Part shown: positions 1 through 8,028 of the stretch, one piece after another
Layout of the letters: the number at the start of each line of letters is the position of its first letter
How positions within the stretch are numbered: position 1 is the stretch's first letter
Source of the DNA: CAYFUL01 sp964346375
Lineage (GTDB): Bacteria > Bacillota > Clostridia > Tissierellales > Peptoniphilaceae
Direction: 5' to 3'
NCBI GenBank assembly: GCA_964346375.1
Contig: CAYFUL010000005.1
Span: 1-43,219, forward strand
DNA length: 43,219 bases
The notes under the pieces: generated by a model
Seen by the model: only the letters and a program-made list of their open reading frames with translations
The model's database searches: none
Told to the model about the DNA's origin: nothing
Translations under genes and position numbers: made by a program

Positions 1-291
1 GATGATATAGTTTTTTTACGAAAGATTCTTCCCGGGTATAGTAGTAATTCCTACGGAATAGACGTTGCAAAATTAGCTGGAATTTCCCAGCCAATAATTA
101 CTCGGGCAAGGGAAATACTATCTGCCGATACTTCCAATGTAAAAGTACCGGAGGAATCAAGAGTAGTTGTTAGAGAAAAAAGTGAATTAATTGAAAAAAT
201 TAGTGGAATTGAAATAAATTCTATTTCACCACTAGAGGCGTTAAATCTCCTAGACAGAATTGTAAAGGAGGCAAAGAATGAAGGAAATTAA
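1..291 (+). CDS. mutS: DNA mismatch repair protein MutS, C-terminal end (5' part outside window)
   Basis: Frame 1 is open from the first base to a TAA at 289-291. It encodes about 96 residues that match the end of MutS: the conserved SYGIDVAKLAG stretch that closes the ABC-type ATPase domain, then the short C-terminal tail with the SPLEALNLL motif. MutS recognises mismatched bases after replication and, using ATP, recruits MutL. The mismatch-binding and Walker motifs lie upstream of this window. The stop codon lies inside the start of mutL, a 14-base overlap, so the two are translated together, which is the usual mutSL arrangement. Identification is firm; completeness of the 5' part cannot be judged. 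Confidence 0.93.
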   Translation, partial: DDIVFLRKILPGYSSNSYGIDVAKLAGISQPIITRAREILSADTSNVKVPEESRVVVREKSELIEKISGIEINSISPLEALNLLDRIVKEAKNEGN

Positions 292-2077
292 AGTACTTGA
301 CCCCGTTACTATTTCTAAAATTGCAGCGGGAGAGATTATAGAAAATCCAGCATCTGTTGTAAAGGAATTAGTTGAAAATGCAATTGATGCAGAGGCTAAA
401 AATATATTAATTGAAGTTAAAGGTTCCCCTTCTGAATTTTTAATGGTTAGAGATGATGGGGTTGGAATTGTAGAGAGAAGTATTAAAACTGCATTTCTAA
501 GACATTCCACCTCAAAACTAACTTCGGCAGAGGATCTATACAATATTTACACCCTAGGATTTCGCGGCGAGGCTCTTGCAAGTATTTCCCATGTAAGTAA
601 GGTTGAATTAATGACTAAAACTGAAGATGCCACCTATGGAATTAAAACTACCGTAGAGGAGGGTAAGTTTTCTCCCTTTGAAAGAGTGGGTATGCCAAGG
701 GGAACTACAATAGTTGTAAGGGAGCTCTTTTACAATACTCCAGTTAGGAAGAAGTATTTAAAAAGTGACTCTTTAGAGCATAATAACATCTTAGATACAT
801 TGCAGAAGATAAATCTAGCAAACCCAAGTATTTCTATAAAGTATATTCGTGACGGAAGGGTGTCATATAATTCCAAGGGAAGGGAGAATATTGAGGAGCA
901 TCTATACTCAATTCTTGGAGGGGATATTTCAAGAAACCTGGTAAATTTTAAATACATTACAGAATCCTACAAGATAAATGGATTTATCTCCAATAATAAA
1001 CTCTATAGGTCTACGAAAAACCACCAGTACATTATTGTAAATGGAAGATATGTAAAAAATCCAGAAATCTCTCGGGCAATAGATGGAATTTACTACTCAA
1101 TTATTCCAATTAATAGGTATCCAGTTTTTGTACTATACTTGGAAATTGACCCAATTCTTATAGATGTAAATATACATCCAAAGAAAAACGAGGTTAAACT
1201 TTCAAACCAAAACCATATTATTGAAATACTAAGTAGAGAAGTAAGAAAGGTTATTGGGGAAAATAGAACTATTCCTAAAATCGAAAGGGAAGAGATTTTA
1301 AAACCTATGGATATCTTTGAAATATATGAGGAGAAAAAATCCATAAAGTCGCCCCAAATTAACCATACTCAATTTGAACCAATTATTACTCCAAAAATTG
1401 ATACACCTATTAAAAAAATAGATAATCTTCAATTTGCTATGGAAGAAGTAGAGGAATATGCTCCCGTAATAAAAGAGGAACCGGAAGAAAGTAAAATAGA
1501 CAATTTTCTACTCCGATTAAATTACATTGGCACAGCATTTAAAACCTATATAATCCTAGAGGGGGAGGGGAAGGTATACTTAATAGACCAACACGCTGCC
1601 CACGAGAGGATAATGTATGAAAGGTTAATTAGGGAGTATAATAATGGGAAAGTAGTTAGGCAGTTACTACTCTCTCCCGAATTAATAGAACTTCAACCAA
1701 ATCAAAGGGAGAACTTAGAAAGTAATAGGGAGCTATTTGAAAAACTTGGCTTTGTAATAGAGGACTTTGGGCTAAATAAAATTGTACTAAGGGAAGTTCC
1801 ATATATCTTTGGAATACCCTCCTATACTTCCATAATCTACGATATACTAGATTCTCTAGATAGTATAAATTCCTCCTACGAGGCAAATCTTTATAAAGTA
1901 ATGCGAATGGCTTGTAGGGCAGCAGTTAAAGCTGGAGATAATCTATCTAAAATGGAAGTGGACTCTCTAATTGAAAGTCTTATAAAATGTAGTGAACCCT
2001 ATACCTGTCCCCATGGACGACCTACAATAGTTGAAGTAAGTAAAAGGGAAATAGAAAGGCTGTTTTTAAGAGGATGA
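278..2077 (+). CDS. mutL: DNA mismatch repair endonuclease MutL
   Basis: MutL couples mismatch recognition by MutS to strand removal. The 599-residue protein opens with the GHKL ATPase motifs IAAGEI, ELVENAIDA, RDDGVGI, RHSTSKL and GFRGEAL, all within the first 110 residues. A poorly conserved acidic linker follows at about 350-410, then the C-terminal dimerisation domain. The latent-endonuclease motif is present (D437-QHAAHERIMYE), with the supporting ACRAAVKAGD and C577PHGRPT motifs. This is therefore the nicking type of MutL, expected in bacteria that lack MutH and Dam methylation. The ATG has an AGGAGG site at 266-271 and overlaps the mutS end. The gene ends in an ATGA overlap with miaA. 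No promoter is visible between the genes. Confidence 0.97.
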   Translation: MKEIKVLDPVTISKIAAGEIIENPASVVKELVENAIDAEAKNILIEVKGSPSEFLMVRDDGVGIVERSIKTAFLRHSTSKLTSAEDLYNIYTLGFRGEALASISHVSKVELMTKTEDATYGIKTTVEEGKFSPFERVGMPRGTTIVVRELFYNTPVRKKYLKSDSLEHNNILDTLQKINLANPSISIKYIRDGRVSYNSKGRENIEEHLYSILGGDISRNLVNFKYITESYKINGFISNNKLYRSTKNHQYIIVNGRYVKNPEISRAIDGIYYSIIPINRYPVFVLYLEIDPILIDVNIHPKKNEVKLSNQNHIIEILSREVRKVIGENRTIPKIEREEILKPMDIFEIYEEKKSIKSPQINHTQFEPIITPKIDTPIKKIDNLQFAMEEVEEYAPVIKEEPEESKIDNFLLRLNYIGTAFKTYIILEGEGKVYLIDQHAAHERIMYERLIREYNNGKVVRQLLLSPELIELQPNQRENLESNRELFEKLGFVIEDFGLNKIVLREVPYIFGIPSYTSIIYDILDSLDSINSSYEANLYKVMRMACRAAVKAGDNLSKMEVDSLIESLIKCSEPYTCPHGRPTIVEVSKREIERLFLRG

Positions 2078-2988
2078 AGGAAAAACTTGTAATTCTAACT
2101 GGACCAACTGGAGTTGGAAAGACATCTATATCACTGGGACTTGCAAGGGAATTAAATGGAGAGATAATCTCCGCCGATTCAATGCAAATTTATAGAAATT
2201 TAGATATAGGTACGGCAAAGATAAGAGAAGATGAAATGGAAAATATTCCCCATCATCTACTAAGTATAGTAGATCCTAGGGAGTATTTTTCTGTTGCAGA
2301 TTTTAAAGATCTAGCAGTGGAGAAAATTCACGAAATAAATTCTAGGGGAAAGATTCCAATAGTAGTTGGAGGAACGGGACTATATATAAATTCTCTAGTG
2401 TATAATCTGGATTTTCATAAGACCAAGGCAAATTTAGAGTATAGGGAATACCTAGAGAAGCTACTGGAAGAAAAGGGACTTAAATTTCTCTATGAACTTC
2501 TATTAGAAAAAGACCCTGAAGCTGCAAGTAATACAGATTCTACAAATCCAAATAGAGTAATTAGAGCTTTGGAAATTGTAGAAAGTGGCGGAAAAAAATT
2601 TGTTGAGAAATTAAGAGATGAAAATAAGGACTACGATTTACTAATGATAGGACTTACCCAAGACAGGGAAAAGCTATACGAGAAGATAAATTTACGTGTA
2701 GATAAGATGTTTGAAGAAGGTCTACTAGAGGAAGTAAAATCCGTACTGGAATACACACCAAAGGATGCCCAATCCCTAAAGGCAATAGGATATAGAGAGT
2801 TAATAGACTATCTTGAAGGAAGTACCGATTTTAACAGAGCAGTTGAACTTATAAAACAACACTCAAGAAACTATGCTAAAAGACAACTAACTTGGTTTAG
2901 ACGAGATGAGAGAATAAAATGGTTTGATATAGATTTAGAAAGCAGAGAGGATATACTTAATTACGCAAGGAGTTACTATGGAATTTGA
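2074..2988 (+). CDS. miaA: tRNA dimethylallyltransferase MiaA
   Basis: MiaA transfers a dimethylallyl group from DMAPP to N6 of A37 in tRNAs that read codons starting with U, the first step of the ms2i6A modification. The 304-residue length is normal. Visible motifs are the P-loop GPTGVGKTS (residues 10-18), the SADSMQIYR stretch with its catalytic aspartate, IPHHLL, VVGGTGLYI and the C-terminal KRQLTWFRR. The start shares ATGA with the mutL stop, so translation is coupled to mutL, and the 3' end overlaps the next gene by 11 bases. mutS-mutL-miaA is a common order in Firmicutes. The ms2 step needs MiaB; the related enzyme in this window is RimO, not MiaB. Confidence 0.97.
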   Translation: MKEKLVILTGPTGVGKTSISLGLARELNGEIISADSMQIYRNLDIGTAKIREDEMENIPHHLLSIVDPREYFSVADFKDLAVEKIHEINSRGKIPIVVGGTGLYINSLVYNLDFHKTKANLEYREYLEKLLEEKGLKFLYELLLEKDPEAASNTDSTNPNRVIRALEIVESGGKKFVEKLRDENKDYDLLMIGLTQDREKLYEKINLRVDKMFEEGLLEEVKSVLEYTPKDAQSLKAIGYRELIDYLEGSTDFNRAVELIKQHSRNYAKRQLTWFRRDERIKWFDIDLESREDILNYARSYYGI

Positions 2989-4261
2989 GAATATACTACT
3001 ACAAGAGGGAGTTGACCCACAGGTAGTAGAATTTGTTAGAGAAATGGAATCTTCAATGGAAAGCGAGTTTAAAAACTATGAAGATATTGCAGATTATTGC
3101 CAAGTAAAAATTCTAAGGGCAATGCAGGAGTCAAAATTAGCATCTACCGATTTTAATTGGACAACTGGATATGGATATGGGGATCCCGGACGTGAAAAGG
3201 TAGAGGAAATTTACTCAAGTATTTTTAAATCAGAGGATGCCCTTGTAAGACCAAATATAGTTTCAGGAACCCATGCAATTTCCCTTGTATTATTTTCAAT
3301 TCTAAGGGGAGGGGACCATTTTCTATCAATAACAGGTACACCCTACGATACCCTTCTTAAGGTAATAGGTACTAAGGGAAATTCCGATGGAAGTTTAATT
3401 GATTTAGGAGTGGAATATTCAGAGATACCCCTTGTAAATGGAAGTATAGATTTAAAATCAATAGTGGATTATATAAAACCAAGTACAAAAATGGTAGAGA
3501 TACAACGCTCCACAGGATATAGTGATAGACGTGCCTTTACTATCTCTGAAATAAAAGAGGCGATAGAAGAGGTAAAGTCCATAAATAAAGACATTATAGT
3601 ATTTGTAGATAATTGCTACGGAGAGTTTACAGAGTATTTAGAGCCAGTGGAAATTGGGGCAGATATAGTAGCAGGATCTCTAATAAAAAATCCGGGAGGG
3701 GGACTTGCCTATTCTGGAGGATATATTTGCGGCAGAGAGGATTTAATAAACAAGGTTGCAAGTAGACTTACAGCACCGGGCATAGGAAAGGACTGTGGAC
3801 TTACCTTTGGAATAACTAGACAAATTTTACAAGGACTGTTTTTATCTCCAAGTACAGTACTAGGAGCGAGAAAGGGAGCATTATTTTCAGCCTGCTTTGA
3901 AAAACTAGGCTTTAAATGTATTCCATCAGTAGAGGACCCAAGGTCAGATATAATACAGTCCATAGAGTTTAAAGATCCAGAACTATTAAAGATATTTTGT
4001 AGAGAGGTACAATTTGCCTCGCCAGTGGACTCATACTTTACCCCAGAGCCATGGGATATGCCAGGATATACAGATAAGGTAATAATGGCAGCAGGAGGAT
4101 TTATAGAAGGCTCCTCAATAGAATTAAGTGCCGATGGGCCAATGAGAGAACCCTACACAGTATACTTTCAAGGAGGACTAACATACTCCCACTGTAAAAT
4201 AGCCTTGGTAAAAATACTAGATAAGATGAAAAAATCAGGACTAATAAAAATAACCCCATAA
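2978..4261 (+). CDS. ynbB: PLP-dependent methionine gamma-lyase-like protein (aluminium-resistance/YnbB family)
   Basis: This 427-residue protein belongs to the Cys/Met-metabolism-like PLP enzymes annotated as aluminium resistance proteins or methionine gamma-lyase family. The PLP lysine is most likely K237 in AGSLIKNPGGG, preceded by the FVDNCYGEF stretch expected to hold the cofactor aspartate. VSGTHAI and the C-terminal GGLTYSHCK are also family-like. A physiological substrate is not established for this family, so sulfur amino acid chemistry is only inference. The ATG is preceded by AAGGAG at 2968-2973 and lies 11 bases inside miaA, so it is last in the mutSL-miaA operon, as in many Firmicutes. 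The stop codon lies inside the terminator hairpin that follows. Confidence 0.88.
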   Translation: MEFENILLQEGVDPQVVEFVREMESSMESEFKNYEDIADYCQVKILRAMQESKLASTDFNWTTGYGYGDPGREKVEEIYSSIFKSEDALVRPNIVSGTHAISLVLFSILRGGDHFLSITGTPYDTLLKVIGTKGNSDGSLIDLGVEYSEIPLVNGSIDLKSIVDYIKPSTKMVEIQRSTGYSDRRAFTISEIKEAIEEVKSINKDIIVFVDNCYGEFTEYLEPVEIGADIVAGSLIKNPGGGLAYSGGYICGREDLINKVASRLTAPGIGKDCGLTFGITRQILQGLFLSPSTVLGARKGALFSACFEKLGFKCIPSVEDPRSDIIQSIEFKDPELLKIFCREVQFASPVDSYFTPEPWDMPGYTDKVIMAAGGFIEGSSIELSADGPMREPYTVYFQGGLTYSHCKIALVKILDKMKKSGLIKITP

Positions 4262-4276
4262 TAGGGGTTATTTTTT
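4246..4276. terminator. Bidirectional intrinsic terminator between ynbB and lexA
   Basis: A perfect 9-bp stem (4249-4257 with 4264-4272, loop of six) is followed by a T-run on the + strand and preceded by an A-run at 4246-4250. It can therefore stop ynbB transcripts and also lexA transcripts arriving on the other strand. It includes the ynbB stop codon and ends next to the lexA stop. Confidence 0.88.
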
Positions 4277-4277
4277 G

Positions 4278-4895
4278 TTAAAATTTTCTAAATAGACCAA
4301 TTACTAATCCAAGTATATCTACATTTTGTACATATATTGGTTTCATTGTATCATTTTCTGGTTGTAGGCGAAATCTTGCCTCTTCCTTGTAGAAGGTTTT
4401 TATAGTTGATTCATCTTCTATAAGGGCGAGAACAATATCTCCATTATTTGCAGTGCTTCTCTTTTCAATTATTACATAGTCGCCGGAATATATTCCAACG
4501 TTTATCATACTATCTCCCTGTACCTTTAGGATAAAAAGATCTCTATCCCTTACAAAATCTGCTGGTAGGGGAAATGTATCGCTAATGTTTTCTACTGCGA
4601 GTATAGGTATTCCAGCTGTAACTGTACCGACAATGGGTATATCCACTGTCTTTTTTTTCTCTAGTATATTATCGCCTGTCATATCTACAATTTCTATTGC
4701 CCTTGTTTTAGATGAACGTCTTCTAATATAGTTTTTGTTTTCTAAATTTGCCAATGCATAATGAACTGTAGATGTAGATTTTATATCCTTTCCAGCACAA
4801 ATTTCTCTAACAGTTGGTGGGTAACCATTAGACTCTATAAAACTCTTTATATAAAATAATACTTCCATTTCTCTTTGAGTTAAATCTTCGTACAT
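4278..4895 (-). CDS. lexA: SOS repressor LexA
   Basis: LexA represses DNA-damage genes until RecA filaments stimulate its self-cleavage. The 205 residues show an N-terminal winged helix (about 1-65, with GYPPTVREI and a recognition helix near STSTVHYAL) and a C-terminal S24 peptidase domain. The cleavage bond is A94-G95 in TAGIPI. The catalytic pair is S129 (QGDSM) and K166 (ESTIKTF). The ATG follows a GAGGTGA site. The upstream region carries LexA-box-like sites, one within the gene's own promoter spacer, so autorepression is expected. It is divergent from the yneA-like gene, as in Bacillus. recA lies in this window but shows no nearby LexA box. Confidence 0.97.
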   Translation of the reverse strand: MYEDLTQREMEVLFYIKSFIESNGYPPTVREICAGKDIKSTSTVHYALANLENKNYIRRRSSKTRAIEIVDMTGDNILEKKKTVDIPIVGTVTAGIPILAVENISDTFPLPADFVRDRDLFILKVQGDSMINVGIYSGDYVIIEKRSTANNGDIVLALIEDESTIKTFYKEEARFRLQPENDTMKPIYVQNVDILGLVIGLFRKF

Positions 4896-4921
4896 AATTC
4901 ACCTCATTCTAATATATTTCA

Positions 4922-4950
4922 ATTATAACATATCGAACGGATATTTCAAA
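4922..4950 (-). promoter_or_regulatory. lexA promoter
   Basis: On the minus strand a TTTGAA -35 (4945-4950) is 17 bases from a perfect TATAAT -10 (4922-4927). The spacer holds LexA box 1, so bound repressor would block RNA polymerase. Confidence 0.7.
4934..4947. promoter_or_regulatory. LexA box 1 (lexA operator)
   Basis: CGAACGGATATTTC has an intact CGAAC half and a degraded second half compared with the Gram-positive LexA box CGAAC-N4-GTTCG. It lies between the -35 and -10 of the lexA promoter. Position supports function; the second half-site is weak. Confidence 0.65.
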
Positions 4951-4967
4951 CAATTGTTTAAAATATA

Positions 4968-4996
4968 TTGACAATTTCGAACACCTATTCTATAAT
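4968..4996 (+). promoter_or_regulatory. Consensus promoter of the yneA-like gene
   Basis: A perfect TTGACA (4968-4973) and a perfect TATAAT (4991-4996) are separated by exactly 17 bases. This is the strongest sigma-A-type promoter seen in the window, as expected for a gene that must be held off by a repressor and released quickly after damage. Confidence 0.85.
4978..4991. promoter_or_regulatory. LexA box 2 (yneA operator)
   Basis: CGAACACCTATTCT has an intact CGAAC half and an ATTC second half close to GTTCG. It fills most of the spacer between the perfect -35 and -10 of the yneA-like gene. Confidence 0.7.
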
Positions 4997-4997
4997 A

Positions 4998-5011
4998 AGA
5001 ACATATATTTA
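4998..5011. promoter_or_regulatory. Possible third LexA box
   Basis: AGAACATATATTTA keeps four of five bases of the CGAAC half and the ATAT centre of the Gram-positive LexA consensus. It lies at about the expected transcription start of the yneA-like gene. A further GTTTG-like half site follows near 5016-5020. Binding would need a footprint to show. Confidence 0.4.
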
Positions 5012-5060
5012 GAATGTTTGTTTAAATGGATGTTTAGAATAAATGTTTATGAGGTGGATT

Positions 5061-5369
5061 ATGAAAACTGTAAAGAAGAAAAGATTGGTAATAAATAAGT
5101 TTAGATGTGTAACGCTATTAATAATTATGTTTATATTTGTATCAGGACTGCGCATAGTAGATTTCACTAGTTTTTACATGGGAAAGGAATCTAAAATAGA
5201 ATATACTGTAAAGAAAAATGATACTCTATGGTCTATAAGTGAAGAATATAAACCAAGTGGAATGGATAAGAGGGAATACCTATATAAAATTGCAAAGATG
5301 AATAATTTACAGGATAGTAATGATGAAATCTATCCAGGGGATGTACTAGAGATACCAATATGGAGATAA
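5061..5369 (+). CDS. yneA: YneA-like SOS cell-division suppressor (membrane-anchored LysM protein)
   Basis: The ATG at 5061 has a GAGGTGG site just upstream, so the in-frame ATGs at 5043 and 5049 are unlikely starts. The product is about 102 residues: a basic N-terminus (KTVKKKRLVINK), one membrane segment (about LLIIMFIFVSG), then a single LysM domain with the typical YTVKKNDTLWSISEEY opening and a PGDVLEIP end. In Bacillus, YneA is a small membrane LysM protein encoded divergently from lexA. It delays division during SOS by acting on the septal machinery outside the membrane. Topology, size, divergent position and a LexA box inside the promoter all agree with that role. The function is inferred from architecture and context, since LysM domains alone are widespread. 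Confidence 0.82.
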   Translation: MKTVKKKRLVINKFRCVTLLIIMFIFVSGLRIVDFTSFYMGKESKIEYTVKKNDTLWSISEEYKPSGMDKREYLYKIAKMNNLQDSNDEIYPGDVLEIPIWR

Positions 5370-5411
5370 AAAATATTGCACAAAATAATAGTTTTGTGCA
5401 ATATTTTTTTA
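5366..5411. terminator. Bidirectional intrinsic terminator between yneA-like gene and xer
   Basis: A perfect 14-bp stem (5372-5385 with 5392-5405) with a six-base loop is flanked by an A-run on the left and a T-run on the right. It ends both convergent transcripts, the yneA-like gene on + and the xer gene on -. Confidence 0.92.
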
Positions 5412-6365
5412 TTTCATTTCTTCTTTTGAAAGTGGGTTATTTTCAACGGTTGAATGGAGTGTGTCCTTATTAATATGTGTATAGATTTCTGTTGTAGATA
5501 CTGATTCATGTCCAAGTATCTCCTGTAAGGATCGTATATCTGCATTTCCATATTGGTACATTAATGTTGCGGCAGTATGTCTTAATTTATGAACCGTATA
5601 TTTTTCACTTAACCCAGCTTCTCTAATATATTTTTCTAGCATAGATTGAATTGATCTATTGCTTATTTTACTCTTTCTAGTGCTTAAAAATAGGTATTTA
5701 TTTTCAATCTTAGGTCTAACCTCTAAATAGTTCTCTATGGACTTAATACAGGCCCTATTTAAATAGATTGTACGCTCCTTATTACCTTTACCTATAACCT
5801 TTAGTGTACCGTCTTTAAATATGTCCTCCAGCTTTATATTGGCAAGTTCTGATAGTCGCATACCTGTATTTAAAAATAGAGTTATTATACAGTAATCTCT
5901 ATTTTTTAAGAAGTCATTTTTGCTAGATTTCTCAACTGTTTTTAGTAGTTTTAGTGCCTCATCTAGGCTTAAATGAACTGGTAAAGACTTCTCAACCTTT
6001 GGCATATCTATTCCTTCAAGGGGATTTATTTCCAGTACATCAATGGTATTTATAAGGTAATTAAAGAAACTATTTATAGATGAAATCTTTCTATGGCGTG
6101 TTCTAGCGCTATTTTTTTGTGTCTTATCTAGGTAACCCATATATGCGTATATGTCCCTTTTATTAATTGAGGATATAAATTCCTCGTCAACATTATCTAT
6201 TACTTCATCTTCTATATTTTCTTCCTTTGCCAGTCCTTTTCTAACCATCATATACTTTAAAAAAGTTCGTAGGTCGTAGTAATACTCCCTAGTAGTATTT
6301 TCAGAAAGGCCTCTAGCGGATTTTAAATAGTCTAAAAAATCATCTACTATACTACTCTTTAGCAT
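5409..6365 (-). CDS. xerC: Tyrosine site-specific recombinase, XerC/XerD type
   Basis: The protein is 318 residues from the ATG at 6365, which has GGAGG five bases upstream; a TTG 12 bases earlier overlaps that site and is rejected. An N-terminal SAM-like core-binding domain (about 5-115) is followed by the catalytic domain. The full set of active-site residues is present: R170 (NTGMRLSEL), K193, H259 and R262 (HKLRH), H286 (LGHESVSTT) and nucleophile Y295. Xer proteins resolve chromosome dimers at dif, working with FtsK, whose gene lies in the same strand unit. The N-terminal domain has an unusual acidic insertion at about 44-65. XerC, XerD and the single-enzyme XerS type cannot be separated with certainty here, so the symbol is provisional. 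Confidence 0.8.
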   Translation of the reverse strand: MLKSSIVDDFLDYLKSARGLSENTTREYYYDLRTFLKYMMVRKGLAKEENIEDEVIDNVDEEFISSINKRDIYAYMGYLDKTQKNSARTRHRKISSINSFFNYLINTIDVLEINPLEGIDMPKVEKSLPVHLSLDEALKLLKTVEKSSKNDFLKNRDYCIITLFLNTGMRLSELANIKLEDIFKDGTLKVIGKGNKERTIYLNRACIKSIENYLEVRPKIENKYLFLSTRKSKISNRSIQSMLEKYIREAGLSEKYTVHKLRHTAATLMYQYGNADIRSLQEILGHESVSTTEIYTHINKDTLHSTVENNPLSKEEMK

Positions 6366-6374
6366 ATTCGCCTC

Positions 6375-6400
6375 CAAAAAAAACCTGCCATAGGCAGGTT
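6375..6400 (-). terminator. Intrinsic terminator after rny, fused to the xer ribosome binding site
   Basis: An 8-bp stem (6382-6389 with 6393-6400, three-base loop) is followed on the minus strand by seven T residues. These run directly into the GGAGG of the xer gene. There is no room for a separate xer promoter, so xer seems to depend on read-through. Confidence 0.85.
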
Positions 6401-6409
6401 CATTGTGTA

Positions 6410-7951
6410 CTATTTTGCATATTCTACTGCTCTTGTTTCCCTAATAACATTTACTTTAATCATACCTGGGAAATCAAGTTCAGATTCAATTTTCTTTGTA
6501 ACATCCCTTGCTGTAACAACTATCTCTGATTCTGAAATAGCTTCGGGTTTTACAATAATTCTAATCTCTCTACCAGCTTGTACTGCGTAGGATTTTTCTA
6601 TTCCATCAAAAGAGTTTGCAATCTCTTCTAATTTCTCAAGACGTTTTATATAAGAATTGACAGTCTCTCTTCTAGCTCCTGGTCTAGCAGCGCTTATGGC
6701 ATCGGCAGCTTGAACAAGTACAGCTTCCACTGTAGTAGGTTCAACATCGCCGTGATGGGCGCTAATTCCATGGATAACTGCTTCATTTTCACGATATTTT
6801 CTAGCTAATTCAACTCCAATATCAACGTGAGGTCCTTCAACTTCATGGTCGATACTCTTACCAATATCGTGTAGCAATCCAGCTCTCTTAGCAACTTTTA
6901 CATCGGCGCCAATTTCATCAGCTAGTATTCCAGCAATTCTAGATACTTCTACAGAGTGCTTTAATACATTTTGTCCATAACTTGTTCTGTACTTTAATCT
7001 TCCTAAGTATTTTATAAGTTCAGGGTGAAGACCATGTACTCCAGCATCATAGGCAGCTTGTTCACCAGATTCCTTTATAATTTGGTCAACTTCCTTTTGT
7101 GCTTTATTTACACTCTCTTCGATTTTAGTAGGATGAATTCTACCGTCAGAAACAAGTTTTTCAAGGGCAATCCTAGCAACTTCACGTCTTACAGGTTCAA
7201 AACATGAAAGAACTACTGCTTCAGGGGTATCATCAATAATTAAATCCACTCCAGTTAGTGATTCAAGAGTTCTAATATTTCTACCCTCTCTACCAATTAT
7301 TCTTCCCTTCATTTCATCATTTGGAAGGGACACTACTGATACAGTATTCTCTGCTACTTGATCAGATGCACACCTTTGAATTGCTTGTGAGACAACATGT
7401 CTAGCAATTTTATTGGACTCTTCCTTTACCTTAGCTTCATTTTCTCTAATTAATGCTGCTGATTCCTGAACAATGTCCTTTTCCAATTCAGCAAGTAGTA
7501 GGGTTTTACCCTCTTCAGCAGTTAAACCTGCTACCTTTTGTAATTCCTCTTCTCTCTTTGCTATTAGTTCATCGGCTGCTTGATATTTCACCTTTAAATC
7601 TTCGAAACGGTTATTTAACTGTTCTTCTCTTTTTTCAAGATTAGTGTATTTTCTTTCAACCGATTCCTCCCTAGAAAGAACTCTTTTTTCAAGTTGTTGT
7701 AGTTCATTTCTACGGGCATTTGCTTCATTATCTGCATTTGTTCTTAATTTATGAATTTCATCTTTTGCCTCTAAGAGAAGCTCCTTCTTTTTGCTTTCGG
7801 AATCCTTTTGAGCATCAAGAATTAATTTCTTTGCTACTTCTTCAGCATTATTTACCTTACCTTCAGCAATATATTTTCTAATTGCATAACCAATGATTAC
7901 GCAAATAATTACAGATAAAATATAGATAATAATTCTAACGAATTGATCCAA
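6410..7951 (-). CDS. rny: Ribonuclease Y
   Basis: RNase Y is the membrane-bound endoribonuclease that begins mRNA decay in many Firmicutes. The 513 residues show one N-terminal membrane helix (about 5-22), a long coiled coil rich in E, K and R (about 30-195), a KH domain (GRIIGREGRNIRTLE) and an HD domain with the HDIGKSIDHE metal motif. The length is typical. The start is TTG at 7951, supported by an AGGAGGTG site eight bases upstream and by the absence of any nearby in-frame ATG. recA-rny adjacency is common in Firmicutes, but here four DNA-repair genes lie between them. A terminator follows at once. Confidence 0.97.
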   Translation of the reverse strand: MDQFVRIIIYILSVIICVIIGYAIRKYIAEGKVNNAEEVAKKLILDAQKDSESKKKELLLEAKDEIHKLRTNADNEANARRNELQQLEKRVLSREESVERKYTNLEKREEQLNNRFEDLKVKYQAADELIAKREEELQKVAGLTAEEGKTLLLAELEKDIVQESAALIRENEAKVKEESNKIARHVVSQAIQRCASDQVAENTVSVVSLPNDEMKGRIIGREGRNIRTLESLTGVDLIIDDTPEAVVLSCFEPVRREVARIALEKLVSDGRIHPTKIEESVNKAQKEVDQIIKESGEQAAYDAGVHGLHPELIKYLGRLKYRTSYGQNVLKHSVEVSRIAGILADEIGADVKVAKRAGLLHDIGKSIDHEVEGPHVDIGVELARKYRENEAVIHGISAHHGDVEPTTVEAVLVQAADAISAARPGARRETVNSYIKRLEKLEEIANSFDGIEKSYAVQAGREIRIIVKPEAISESEIVVTARDVTKKIESELDFPGMIKVNVIRETRAVEYAK

Positions 7952-8028
7952 TAGCTACACCTCCTTATTAAATTTTCAAGTTTCATAATCATTATTGATA
8001 TATTACAATTCTAACGTTTTTTACTCTA

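Noticed and set aside
5012..5040. Additional GTTT-containing stretches near the yneA start as a fourth LexA box
   Set aside because: Only single degenerate half-sites remain, too common in AT-rich DNA to be claimed.
5409..6365. Xer gene as a sign of an integrated element or phage
   Set aside because: No attachment-site repeats, excisionase or phage genes lie near it, and the residue set fits a housekeeping Xer protein between conserved genes.
6366..6377. TTG start giving a four-residue longer Xer recombinase
   Set aside because: The extra codons are the GGAGG ribosome binding site itself; the ATG at 6365 has ideal spacing.
7952..8028. Promoter for rny in the 77-base gap after the SbcC-like C-half
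   Set aside because: A TAATAT is present, but no acceptable -35 lies at the right distance, so the call would be weak; transcription may come from the upstream unit.
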